DNA of 64,000 nt. It comes from Liriodendron chinense. Lineage: Eukaryota; Streptophyta; Magnoliopsida; Magnoliales; Magnoliaceae. The DNA lies in the NCBI GenBank assembly GCA_003013855.2, contig ML058453.1, forward strand, positions 8,735,861-8,799,860. Reading direction: 5' to 3'. Numbering within the stretch: the stretch's first letter is position 1; each line of letters starts with the position of its first letter. Shown one piece after another: positions 23,530-34,779 of the stretch. The position numbers and the translations under genes were made by a program. The notes under the pieces were generated by a model, which was not told the origin of the DNA, ran no database searches, and worked only from the letters and a program-made list of their open reading frames with translations.

Positions 23530-26500
23530 TGTCACGCCCCGAAATTCGAGACTCGAGTACAACAAGCCAAAGCCCGAGTTCCGAGGTGTGAATTGAAAAT
23601 TTGAGCATAGATTTCATGAGATTCCATTCCACACATCGCATAACTAAAATAAATCCCAAATATAAAGTTTCTTTTCACTAATATCTTTTACATTGAATTT
23701 TACAAGACAAAATAGATTAACTACAGTTGGCGTTTGAGTAACACGTGACCATCTGAATACTCTGCTCTGTCTACGTCTTTTTCTTCCTGTGAACCTGCAA
23801 GAACTGTGGTGATTTTGGTGAGCTAAAAGCCCAGTGAGGTCATTTCCATCACAGGTAATATTCCAATTAATAAGAGATAAGAGATGAATCATCAACTGAT
23901 AAAATTGTAGGAAATAAATGAGGATGAGGTTATGGTTATACACTTTATGATTTATTATAAATGGAACATGATTATCATGATGTCATGTATGACATGATAC
24001 GTGTGAGAGCCATAAACGTCTAGGAACTCGTTGCCACTGAACATTAGGAACCTGTCGCAAATCAACCATGCTCACCTAACCGGTACAACGAGGCGGCAAA
24101 TCAACCATGCACGCCAGTGGGCAAATCAACCATGCACCACTGATCCAACCGAGCAAATCAACCATGCTCAACAAGTGAAACGACCAGAACTCGCTGCCAC
24201 TGAACATTAGGAACCTGTCGCAAATCAACCATGCTCACCTAACCGGTACAGCGAGGCGGCAAATCAACCATGCACGCCAGGAGTCAAATCAACCATGCTC
24301 CTGTTCTGTCGCAGTGTATAAATGTATGTATGTCATGAGTTATGGAAGCACTCTTCAAGCATACAATGCATATCAACTCAATTCCAATCACGCCATGCAT
24401 GGGTTATCTTCATTCATATAATTCTTTATCTAGTTTTAGTTATTGTGGATCAAGGGATTTTGAGAAGGTCATCGTGTGAAGTTTAGTTTGTTGACAATTG
24501 GCTAAGGTTTTTCCAAGAGTTATGTATTGCATATTATTTAGATTTACGTTGATATCGATCATTAAATTTAAGAATAATATCATGTGAAATCTTAAGAATA
24601 CTACATGTATTTAGGGTTGAATGTTGATGGCATCATATGTAAGATATACTACATAGAATTGTGTAGAATTCTGACACGTGCATTAACAAGGAAAAGTTGA
24701 GACAATTAACTCAATAAGTATAATTGGTAGGTGTACCTTTAAGGACACAAAAATAGGAGATGGGTGGATCCCTTACCTAGGATTCCATGTTAAGAAAGAC
24801 TGCATAAAAGTATATCTGAATGCCTAACTAGAGAAGGAGTCTTGACAAATTGAACGTAAACAAAGACAAATACTAAAGGACATTAACATAGAAAGTTACG
24901 TGAGATGAATCACTCACCTGTGATGAACGATAGGCTCTATACAAGCCCAAACCTGCATATGGGTTGGCTCAGCGAGTCGCTCAGCGAGTCGACTCGGTTT
25001 GGATGTCTAGAAGGTCCTTCTTCTCTCTTCTTTCTTTCTCCTTCTTCTTCCTTCTTTCTTCTTCTTTTCTTTTCTCTTTCTTCTTTTCTTCTTCTCTTCC
25101 TTCCTCTTCTTCGTTCTTGTTGCTCCAGCAAGAGTAGCCACAGCAGCAACAATAGCACTCGCGCTACCTCTCACTCTCCTTCTCTCTCTCTCCAACGACC
25201 CACTCTCTCTCCTTTTCTCTCTCCAACTTTCTTTCTTTCTGTTTCCTTCTTCTTCTTTCTTCCTTGCTGCCCCAGCAAGAAGAGCAACATCAACAACGAC
25301 AGCAATCACAGCAACAGCTGCAGCAGCGGCAACAACAGCAACCACAGCCACCCACTCTTTCTCTCTACTCTCACACTTCCTCTCTCTATCCGAACGGCCC
25401 ACACCTCCTACCAGATCATTCTCTCCCTCACTCCCTCTGACGTGTGCTGACGAGCAGAAGAAGATGAAAATGGCTTATATAGCCGAGTATGGCGAAAACA
25501 TGGTCGCGGTGCAACCGGTTTGAGCTTCCGTTTCCAAGCGGGACTTGGATTCCCTTTTCTTACTACCTACTCCACATGGGAACCGTCTAAAGGGTGTGTG
25601 GGGTCCACACGATCCTAACGAAACCAATCTTGGTCGACCATGCAAGGTACGGACTTGGATCTTGCCAAATCCCGGTTTAGACGGTGAGTTGAAGAGAGCC
25701 TGTTGTTCGGCTGTTGGAAAGACAACTCACGAGGATTACTATCGCCGACGAGACACATCAGATGGACGGTTTGGATGCGTGATGTGGGGTCCACAGATGG
25801 ACGGTGTGGATCACCAGTTGGGTCGAGCGACACCGCTGCTGCGGACGCTGTAACAGCGTCCGAAGGAGACGCGTCCCTTCTCTTTCTTTTTCTTTTTTTT
25901 TTTTATATATACGTGCGTTGCACGTTTAAAACAGTGCAAGCTGTCTGTCTGACGTGGGGTCCACCCGTGATGATCATCAACGGACGGCGTGGATGAAGCA
26001 GTCGAACAGCGTCCGCCCGCTGCCGCGGCTACAAACGAAGAAGATGAAGAATTTTTTCTTCAATTTCGCGGTCAACGCGAGTTGACCGGGCATGCGTGGT
26101 GCACGCGGTGCACGTGGGTCCCACCATGATGTATATGCACAATCCACTCCATTCATTAGATAGGCCACATGATTTCAGGCTATGACACCAAAAATGAGAC
26201 AGTTCCGAAACTAGATGGCCCACTTATGGCCCGATTTCTAATTAGGGCGTTTGTAGGATGATCGGAGGGTTGAATTTCGACGTGTATGGTTAGATCGTGC
26301 CCTAAAACTAGTATGTAGAGTTTTGCGTGAAAATGATTTCCAGAAATTATAAAACTTGCAATTGGTTCTATAACTTAAGTTGACTAATGGTACTTCCGTA
26401 ATTATTATAAATTTATGATTTTTTTTTATGAGATCTGATACTTATGTGCTGTCCTAGGATTCATTTGAAGTAACTTTAATAATTAGAACCTATTCTAATT

Positions 26501-26980
26501 TCTTACGATTTAATTATTATTAATTTATCAAAGCTTAAGTTAATTAATTTTCTAACTAATTAACTAATCTATAATTTAAATTATTCCAAAACCCTAGGAT
26601 GTTACAAACACCTGAGCAGGTTCATAGGGCCAAGAAATCACTGGTCTAAGCATATGCCTTACGATGAACACGAAGTACGGGTCATATTTATAGACAGACA
26701 TGTATACAGGGCGATGCACGGCGGTTCACATTAATCGCGAGATTCGAAATCATAAAGGAAGGTTAGATCTTCTGGTCTAGTAACGCTAGCTCCTTCTAAC
26801 GGTCAATTTGTTAACTTAGTTAAGTATATTGAGTTTTCAAGGTCTTAAAAGTGTTGGAACGCGTATCAAAGTTCATACGTGTGTGTATGCGAGTGAACAA
26901 TACGACCTAGAATTTAAGTTCTAACGTCGGAACATGCACTCGTGTACTTACTCGTGCGTTCAAATTTTCGGGTTATTACA
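23530..26980. mobile_element. Non-coding TG..CA element B nested in Copia element 2, 3.45 kb
   Basis: It starts TGTCACGCCCCGAAA and ends TTTTCGGGTTATTACA. The flanking duplication is GATAC (23525-23529 and 26981-26985). It has tandem repeats at 24000-24310, a long CT-rich tract at about 25010-25390, and no retroelement protein. Ends and layout resemble element A (3307-7669), including a tandem-repeat block followed by a pyrimidine tract. A solo LTR of a long-LTR retrotransposon is most likely. Since it sits inside Copia element 2, it inserted later than that element. Confidence 0.85.
24000..24310 (+). repeat. Tandem repeat in element B
   Basis: 'GCAAATCAACCATGC' and its variants recur about eight times. 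A longer unit that includes 'ACTGAACATTAGGAACCTGT' repeats with a spacing of about 170 bp (about 24035 and 24198). Confidence 0.9.
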
Positions 26981-26985
26981 GATAC

Positions 26986-29900
26986 AGCAGCCACGGTCCA
27001 TGTAAGCTATGACAGATCAGCCTTTAAAACTTATGAGGACGTGACCGATGGTCAAGAGGTACAAATGGGTAATGAAGTCCGATCGAAGGTCGTAGGTAAA
27101 GGAACCGTGGAACTAGTCTTTACCTCTGGAAAGAAAGTGATCCTAACTAATGTACTGCATGTCCCTGACATGAGACGAAACTTAGTTTCTAGGGATCTTC
27201 TGGGAAAACCTGGCATACGGGTAGTGTTTGAGTCGGAAAAACTGATTCTATCCAAAAACGGGAATTTCGTTAGTAAGGGATATGCTTGTAATGGGATGAT
27301 AAAATTTTCCTTGAATGAAAGTAACTCTTCTGCGTATATGATTGAATCTGTAGCATTATGGCATGGTAGATTAGCACACATAGGTTATAGTACCTTAAAA
27401 TTCATGTCTAAGAATGGCTTAATCTCATACACAGATAGTCAAAATGACAAATGTGAAGTATGCATAAGGTCCAAATTTACAAAGAAACCTTTTCCAAGTG
27501 TTGAGAGATCATCTCAAATATTGGACTTAATACACACTGATATCTGTGAGTTAAATGGCATTCTTACACGTGGAGAAAGAAGATACTTTATAACCTTTAT
27601 TGATGATTGCTCCAGATATGTACAAGTATATCTTCTAAAGAACAAAGATGAAGCACTCAGCATGTTCAAGATATATAAAGTAGAAGTGGAAAATCAACTA
27701 AACAAGAAAATAAAAGTTCTTCGTAGCGATAGAGGAGGAGAGTATTTTTCAAATGAATTCTCTAACTTCTGTGAAGAACATGGCATAATACACCAATGCA
27801 CTGCGCCGTACACACCACAACAAAATGGTATAGCTGAACGAAAAAATAGAACCTTAGTAGAAATGGTCAACTCAATGCTAATACAAGCAAAGTTGCCACT
27901 AGGACTTTGGGGAGAAGCACTTCTCGCAGCGTGCCACATCCTAAATAGGGTTCCTTCTAAGAAGTTTAACACTTCACCATATGAGGTATGGAAAGGTAGA
28001 AAACCTAATCTAGGATATCTTAAAGTGTGGGGGTGCCTCGCATATTGTAGAATGCCTGATCCCAAAAGAACTAAATTAGGATCCAGAGCTATTAAGTGCG
28101 CCTTTGTAGGGTATGCACAAAATAGCAAAGCATATAGACTCCTAGACTTAGAGTCTAATACCATCATAGAGTCTAGAGACGTTGAGTTCTTTGAAAACTC
28201 ACTATCCTTAGAGTCAAAGGATAATGAAATCCAAACTCCAACAGAGAAACCTATGGTAGAAGCTCAACATGAAGTTGAAGCTCCAATAGAACCACGTAGG
28301 AGTCAAAGGGTAAGAGTAGAAAAGAGTCTTGATCCTGAACAGATAGACTCTCAACGTATCTCTTTTCATCTCATAGAAGGAGATAGAGAGAATGTCATTA
28401 GAAAGATACCTATAGTTATGACTATAGAAGATGATCCAACAACATATAGAGAAGCTGTAACTTCTAGAGATTCAGCTTTTTGGAAAGAAGCTATCAATGA
28501 TGAAATGGACTCGATTATGTCAAACCAAACCTGGGAACTGGTGGATCTACCTCCAGCTTCTAAACCCATAGGGTGTAAGTGGGTATTCAGAAAGAAATAT
28601 CACACTGATGGGACTATTCAAACCTTTAAAGCTAGACTAGTAGCCAAAGGATTTAGACAAAAAGAAGGAATAGATTATTTTGACACATACTCACCTGTGG
28701 CAAGAATAACATCTATTAGAATTATGTTTGCTTTAGCATCCATACATCAACTGTATATACATCAGATGGATGTAAAGACTGCTTTCCTGAATGGAGACCT
28801 CGACGATGAGGTATACATGGAACAACCTGAAGGGTTCGTTCTACCAAGAAATGAGAAGAAAGTCTGTAAACTAATTAAATCATTGTATGGACTAAAACAA
28901 GCACCTAAACAGTGGCATGAGAAGTTTGATTCTAAAATACTTTCTCATGGTTTCATGCATAATGTAGCAGACAAATGCATATATTCCAAAACAAGTAGTA
29001 ACTATATAATTGTTATTTGTTTATACGTTGATGACTTGTTAATAATAAGTAACAAGATGGAAGGTGTAACTGAAACAAAGAAGTTTCTGTCTTCCGTATT
29101 TAAAATGAAGGATCTTGGACAAGTTGATACCATTCTAGGTATTAAAGTTAAAACTCATAGTGGGGGTTATGCGCTATGCCAATCTCATTATATTGAGAAA
29201 ATTATAAACAAGTTTAAACACCTGAATATTAAAGAAGCGAAAACCCCATTCGATCCAAGTATCAAGTTAAATGAAAATACTGGAAGAACAGTTGCACAAT
29301 TAGAGTATGCGAGTGTTATTGGAAGTCTAATGTATGCAATGCAATGCACTAGACCAGACATCGCATATGCTGTGAGTAAACTAAGTAGGTTTACTAGTAA
29401 TCCCAGTGTAGAACACTGGAAGGCAATAGGAAGAGTACTTGGTTATTTAAAAGCAACCAAAAACTTAGGATTATTTTACTCAGAATTTCCAGCTGTACTG
29501 GAAGGATATACCGATGCAAGTTGGATATCGAGTGCAGGTGATAACAAATCCACTACTGGATGGGTTTTCACCTTAGGAGGTGCAGCTGTATCTTAGGGAT
29601 CCAAGAAACAAACCTGCATAACTCACTCAACTATGGAGTCTGAGTTCATAGCCCTTGCTGCAACAGGTAAAGAGGCTGAGTGGCTTAGGGATCTTCTTTT
29701 AGAAATTTCATTCTATGCGAAGCCGATACCGGCTGTTTCGCTACATTGCGATAGTGAAGCCACATTAGCTAGAGCCTACAGCGGCACGTATAATGGAAAA
29801 TCCAGACATATAAGTCTGAGACATGACTATGTAAGACAACTAATTCAAGATGGAATCATTGCAATATCTTATGTAAAGTCAAGTAATAACTTAGCTGATC

Positions 29901-30004
29901 CTTTCACTAAACCTCTAACGAGAGAGGTAGTAAGGACAACATCCAGAGGGATGGGGTTGAAACTCTTTTCAAAAGATTTCACCAGTGATGGAAACCCAAC
30001 CTAA
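26986..30004 (+). pseudogene. Copia pol of element 2, one nonsense codon
   Basis: The frame continues from gag across the nested element. Protease DTAATVHVSYD comes first; the usual Gly of D-S/T-G-A is Ala. Then come GAG-pre-integrase (LWHGRLAH, CEVCIRSK), integrase core (LIHTDIC, RSDRGGEYFS, QQNGIAERKNRT), RT (FLNGDLDDEVYM, LYVDDLLI) and RNase H (CTRPDIAYAV, MESEFIALA, ADPFTKPLT). A TGG-to-TAG change at 29594-29596 separates the last 135 residues. The frame after it is open to a TAA at 30002-30004. Apart from this stop and the insertion the polyprotein is intact. Confidence 0.95.
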
Positions 30005-30534
30005 AATTAGAAAATCTCTATATAAGGGTTCAATGGGTAAAAACAAGTCACTGATACGTGAAAAGTTTCAGCACTAAACTATAGATATATACCTCATCCA
30101 AGATTATAGTGCTGGCCGTTATAGAAAGAGGGTTGAGTCTCAGAAACTCTTAATGTAGTCCAGTCTTAAGGACAAGTGTCTGAAAGTAAAGGAGACACTG
30201 GAAGGACTTCACCTATATGAACGTAGAGGTGGTGCCGCCTCTCATGAGAATGAGAGTTTTCTCGGGATCGTTCATGAAACGGGATAAGCACAAGGCCATT
30301 AAATGTGCTGAGCAAGAATTGTGGGAACTCAAATAACACTTAGAAAGTATGTGTGTGGTATTTCCGGTCCTGTTATCTAAAAATAACCGGTTCAAAGCTG
30401 CGGCTACCAGTAATTTCGATGGGTCTTTGAAATACTTACACTAAGGAAGGATTCAAATCGAAAGATATCTTTCTTTATGCATATAATCTTTTATACTCTG
30501 GCAGACATCGTTTTTATGTTTTAAATTATTTTAA
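30005..30534 (+). other. 3' non-coding spacer of Copia element 2
   Basis: About 530 bp between the pol stop and the polypurine tract. I see no gene; such spacers are common in Copia elements. Confidence 0.7.
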
Positions 30535-30548
30535 AACAAGTGGGGGAT
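30535..30548 (+). promoter_or_regulatory. Polypurine tract of Copia element 2
   Basis: AACAAGTGGGGGAT lies directly before the 3' LTR, the typical plus-strand primer position. Confidence 0.85.
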
Positions 30549-31721
30549 TGTTGAAAAGTTTGTTTTGAAAATAACTTTAAAAGAAAAAAAGGGAGTTTTG
30601 TTTTTGTCCCATATCGGATGGGAGAAAGGATTTTTACCTCTTTATAAGTAGGGTGTTGTGCACCTTACTTATTTATGGTGGAAGAGAGGGAGAATGGTGG
30701 CTTGCGTGTTCCAGTGCGAAGCACTGGAACACCGCGCACGGGCACGGGTTCGGTCTCGGTCTCGGTCTCAGGCTCGGGCACGGGCACAGGCACGGGCTCG
30801 GGCTCGGGCTCGGGCTAGGTGCGAGGGCGTGGGCACGTGAGGCAGTGTGGCTGTAGAGGCGCTAGTGGCGCACTTGGCACTTCACATGGGTCGCGACCTC
30901 GCGGACCGGAGCGAGATTGGTGCGAGTCGCGGTGCGACAGAGGCTAGGTAATAGGTCAGGTGGCTGGGTTCGGAACAGAGGAGGTGCTGTGGGTGGGAGG
31001 TCTGACAGAGAGACCTCTCTGCTTTTTATAAATAGCTGCAGGGCCAATTAGAGGGACTTGTGTAACTGCTCATGCAGTAACGGTCCAGACCATGCAGTAA
31101 CAGCTGCATGTGGCTAGCCCAACAGTCAGAAACGGCTAGCCATTGAGTCTAAACGGTCAGCATGCAGGTGCATAACTCCCACATGCACAACAGTCAGAAA
31201 CTACCATAAACGGCTAGTTTCTTACAACAGCCAGAAAACGGCTAGTGCCATTATGGCTCTGGACCAAAACTGTCAGCCACCCTTACCTATATAAACCGGA
31301 CAGGTCTGGTTCATTCCAACACAACAACTGCAAACGCAACTATCACTACTGAACCAGCACCCATCTGAAACGATTAGCCTCTCGGTTTGGTTAACTAAAA
31401 CCAAGCCACTTAGACCAGTGTAGTGGTCTACTGTTATAAGAAAAAGACCTCCATTCTTGTTCTCTCCTTTTTTTTTCTTCATCTGCCAAAGTGTGTTACT
31501 GAGTTCCATAGTGGTTTCTTCGTTTTTTGCTGAACGCAGAACCACATAAGGCTCGTCGTATCCTGGAAGCAATCCGCCTGCAACCTATCAGCAGACTCAA
31601 AATAATTTGAGTAGGAGCGAATTACGCTTTAAGGACAGCGTGTTTTTCACGTACTTCAGCCTGTCCTTATTCTCGGTTTTTTCCAATTTATTTATTTTTA
31701 AAGATCAGAAATTGATCAACA
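30549..31721 (+). repeat. 3' LTR of Copia element 2
   Basis: This LTR is 1173 bp, about 55 bp longer than its partner because the GGGCTC/GGTCTC/GGGCAC hexamer tract (about 30740-30815) is expanded and a 17-base palindrome CCAGTGCGAAGCACTGG at 30711-30727 is present only here. It ends GATCAACA, followed by CTTAT. Confidence 0.93.
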
Positions 31722-31726
31722 CTTAT

Positions 31727-31888
31727 TCCTAGTGAGAAATGAAGACTTCATATATGGTGGAAATGAAGCCTTCATATGTGGTGGAAATGAAGTCTTACCT
31801 TGAAAGACTTCTTGTAAGATGTTGGCCACAACAAAAAAAAAAATCTAAATTATTTTTCTTTTCTTTTTTCAAATCAGTAAGATCTTTT
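31727..31888. other. Short spacer between Copia element 2 and the CACTA element
   Basis: About 160 bp, with 'GAAGACTTCATATATGGTGG' repeated in variant form three times near 31740-31800. No gene. Confidence 0.6.
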
Positions 31889-31904
31889 ATTCACTACAAG
31901 AAAA

Positions 31905-32310
31905 ATGACATTTCCCGGCGGCCAAAACCGCTGGTAGAAGTGGAAAAAACCGCCGGTAAAACTTTCCCAAGCGGTCATGTAAACGCTGAAAAAAGCTGCG
32001 TCGGCAAATCATTTACCAGCGGCCAGCATGATTTAACAGCGTTTCCCTGGCCGCCGGGAAAAGTTAACTTATCCCGGCGGCCAGAATCATTTTCCAACGT
32101 TTTCTAGCTGCCGGTAAAAGCCTGATGAGGCGCCGGAGAAGGCCTGACAAAGCGCTGCGAAAGGCCTGACAAAGCGCTGGTAAATATCTGAGAAGTGATG
32201 GAAAATATATGAGAAGCGCAGGAAAAAGTCAATTGAAACGCTGGAAAAGGTCTGTCGAAACTTATATTGAGGCGCCGGTAAAAGTCTATTAAAGCGCCGG
32301 TAAAAGAGTC
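31905..32310. repeat. Left subterminal repeats of the CACTA element
   Basis: Short units of the type 'GCGCCGGTAAAAG', 'CCGCTGG' and 'CGGCGGCC' recur a dozen or so times in both orientations. Such arrays are where the TNPA-type protein binds in En/Spm elements. The right end has matching 'CAGCGG/CCGCTGG' units. Confidence 0.85.
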
Positions 32311-32519
32311 CCAACATGCAAGCCAGCTGGGCAGTTAAAAAGAACCTGTATTTTTTTTTTTTTAATATTTAAAACCTAAAGAATGTTGCACAATTCAAGT
32401 AAAATTGAATACCAAACAATAATTGTATTACTTTACAATAAAAAAAATATATAATATTTATTACAATGAGTTGAAAATTTGTTCGAATACATCTAAAAAA
32501 AATAACGCCATTCAGCCCT

Positions 32520-32850
32520 CATTAATTCATCTTTTGCTTAGAACCTGCAAATCAAAATAGCCAAAAAAAAAAAAAAACATCCCAAATCTGCCATTCAGCC
32601 CTCATCCATTTTTGCTTATAATCTGCAAATCAAAATAACAAAAAAATTAATTACATTCCAAATAACCCGCAAATCAAAATAACAAAAAAATTAATTACAT
32701 TCCAAATAACCTGCAAATCAAAATAACAAAAAAATTTAATTAATTACATCCCAAATCCACTATTCAGCCCTCATCCACCTTTGCTTATAACCCGCAAATC
32801 AAAATAACAAAAAAAATTACTTACATCCCAAATAACCAAAGTTGCACATA
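32520..32850 (+). repeat. AT-rich tandem repeat inside the CACTA element
   Basis: A unit with 'CTGCAAATCAAAATAAC' followed by an A-run and 'TTAATTACATTCCAAATAAC' repeats five or so times. A longer arrangement with 'CATTCAGCCCTCATCCA' also repeats, and one diverged copy sits at 38670-38730. No gene. Confidence 0.75.
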
Positions 32851-33524
32851 AGCCAAGCTGAACCGAGTTTCACTCAAGTTTGGTTTGACTTGTTATTATG
32901 TGGGTCCATCTGTTTTACTAGCTCATTTGGGGCATGGGCCCAAAAATATAGCAGATCCAAACCTCAGGTGCACTACACCACAAGAAACGAGGTAATTGAA
33001 TACCCGCCATTGAAAACTTCCTAGGGCCTACCATAATGTTTATTTGCCTTTCAACCTCTAAAGATCATACTGCTATGGATGAAGGGAAAACATAAATAAA
33101 AACTTGATCCAAAAAATTTATGGCTCACAACTATTCAATCACTACTATTTCTTATGGTGTGGTCCTGCTGAGAATTAGATTTTCTTCATTTCTTCAGCCC
33201 ATGCCTTAAATTGAGCCAGCAAAACAAACGGGAATTATGAAAGACAGATCTAAAATCTTCTCTATTTTTCAGTTGTTTTGTATGGAAATCACAAATGAGT
33301 TTAGTTTGAATCTGTGTTATGCTCGGATATGCAAATGAATATCTGTGCTGGGATTTTCAGACTTTTGGTGAACATGGAATCTTACATCAGACTTCATGTG
33401 TTCATAACACTCGATAAAACAGAACCGTAGATAGGAGAAATTAACATTTAATTGAAGCTGTGACTGCTATAAAGATTTTTTTTATTTTTAAAGGAATTAA
33501 AATACAACAAGTTGCATTGCTTAC

Positions 33525-34772
33525 CCCTTTGGCTCTACAATCCCACCAGATAGAACCTTGGCCGTTGATCTGGCCTGATCCATCGATTGTGAGACCGTTC
33601 ACATCCTTTATTTTAATCCAATGATTCTGATCTAATCCAGCCCACGCTGCCATATCAGTGGTCGCCATTATAGTTCCCAAAACCTGCATGCCCACTCACA
33701 ATAGTTGTAAATTGTGTATGAGAAATGATTCAATGCTCTCGGAGTACCATGGGTTATAGTGCTCCTAGTTACATTGGGACATCTGGATAATCCATTCAAT
33801 TTATCCAGACCGTCCATTAGCTTCATTATACGTTCCACTGTCTACATCTTGCAATTCACACTCATTGGATGATCTAAACCGTCCATAACTTGGCCTCCTT
33901 TTGTATAGCCATCTATTTTCCAAGCCATGGATGGGATAATTAGGATTCTCTAGCAAATGTCATTCTTCATAACCATAAGCAATCGATGATGAGCCCCATA
34001 AAAAAGACGGCTCTTGTTGGCTAGATTTTCTTTGCCACAAAGTGATTTTGCCCTTCATTTTATAGGTTATTGATCATCAGTATGCTTTTTTACATGATAG
34101 CTAATGAAATTATCTCTTTCTACGTACCTGAACATGGATATTGGTAGACTTGCAGGGACCACTCAAGGTCACTGGATTCAACGTACGTAATAGTCTGTCC
34201 CAATGGAACAGACACCGTAGATGATGGGCCCGGCGTCGCACATGCAGTGTTCCATGCATTTACAAATGCCTACAATCAACATAATATTTTATAATGTTAT
34301 TACTTATAGAAATCAGATGTAAAAAAAAAATTAAAAAAAAATAAAAAAAAAAAAGTCTTCTTGCAGTGGGTATTTGTATGCACATACACCTCTGCTCTAT
34401 GTAAGCTAATAATTTTGGACGATTTTGCCCACACAATTGGTTATTAAGAGAGTTTTAGACCTTAAGATTTGAAATGATATAGATGGGCTTTCAAAATAAT
34501 ATACGGGTATTCAAGGCATTTTAAAATTATGAGTACTGAACAGATGTACACTACTCTTTCTTAGGCCTTGATACCAAAAATATGAATTATTCAACAACAC
34601 TTAGGTGGCCCAACCCATATGCATCTTGTATTTCAGCAGAGTCAATAACAATGGAATAGTAGTTAGCTTTGCTTGGTTGTGTCCGAGCGCAGCCCAACGA
34701 AGCCATAAATAAGAAAAGAAAGGTCATGAAAATGCCCTGCATCAAAAGATGATAATAATAATAAATTGCCAT
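33525..34772 (-). pseudogene. Captured polygalacturonase (GH28) fragment
   Basis: Three pieces read on the - strand. A signal-peptide-like exon lies within 34587-34772 (hydrophobic GIFMTFLFLFMASLGCA). One exon is 34128-34269 (AFVNAWNTACATPGPS, then NPVTLSGPCKSTNIHVQ in a shifted frame). One exon is 33525-33683 (GTIMATTDMAAWAGLDQNHW, LTIDGSGQINGQGSIWWDC). These match the N-terminal third of plant polygalacturonases, wall pectin hydrolases. The catalytic NTD/DD/GHG/RIK exons are absent. A frameshift lies inside the middle exon near 34170-34190. Splice sites of the two better exons are intact. It is a captured remnant rather than a gene. Confidence 0.85.
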
Positions 34773-34779
34773 TTACTAC

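Larger units (their letters stand above)
21464..31721 (+). mobile_element. Copia LTR retrotransposon 2 with nested insertion (10.26 kb)
   Basis: LTRs at 21464-22581 and 30549-31721 flank a + strand gag-pol. The target duplication is CTTAT (21459-21463 and 31722-31726). The internal region is split by a 3.45 kb element at 23530-26980; without it the copy would be about 6.8 kb. The LTRs differ by about 15 substitutions by my count and by about 55 bp of length in a GC-rich repeat, so this insertion is slightly older than Copia element 1. Pol has one nonsense codon. Confidence 0.95.

Noticed and set aside
24905..25450. Long + strand frame rich in Ser/Leu/Phe, with - strand Arg/Glu/Lys frames
   Set aside because: It is translation of the CT-rich tract of element B; low-complexity text reads open in several frames and shows no family motif.
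26607..26980. Element B ending earlier at GGATGTTACA near 26606
   Set aside because: That would leave 370 bp unexplained, whereas GTTATTACA at 26980 is followed by the exact GATAC duplication and restores the Copia reading frame.
30653..30856. Gly-Leu and Arg-Ala repeat frames in the right LTR of Copia 2
   Set aside because: They are translations of the GGGCTC hexamer tract in a non-coding LTR.
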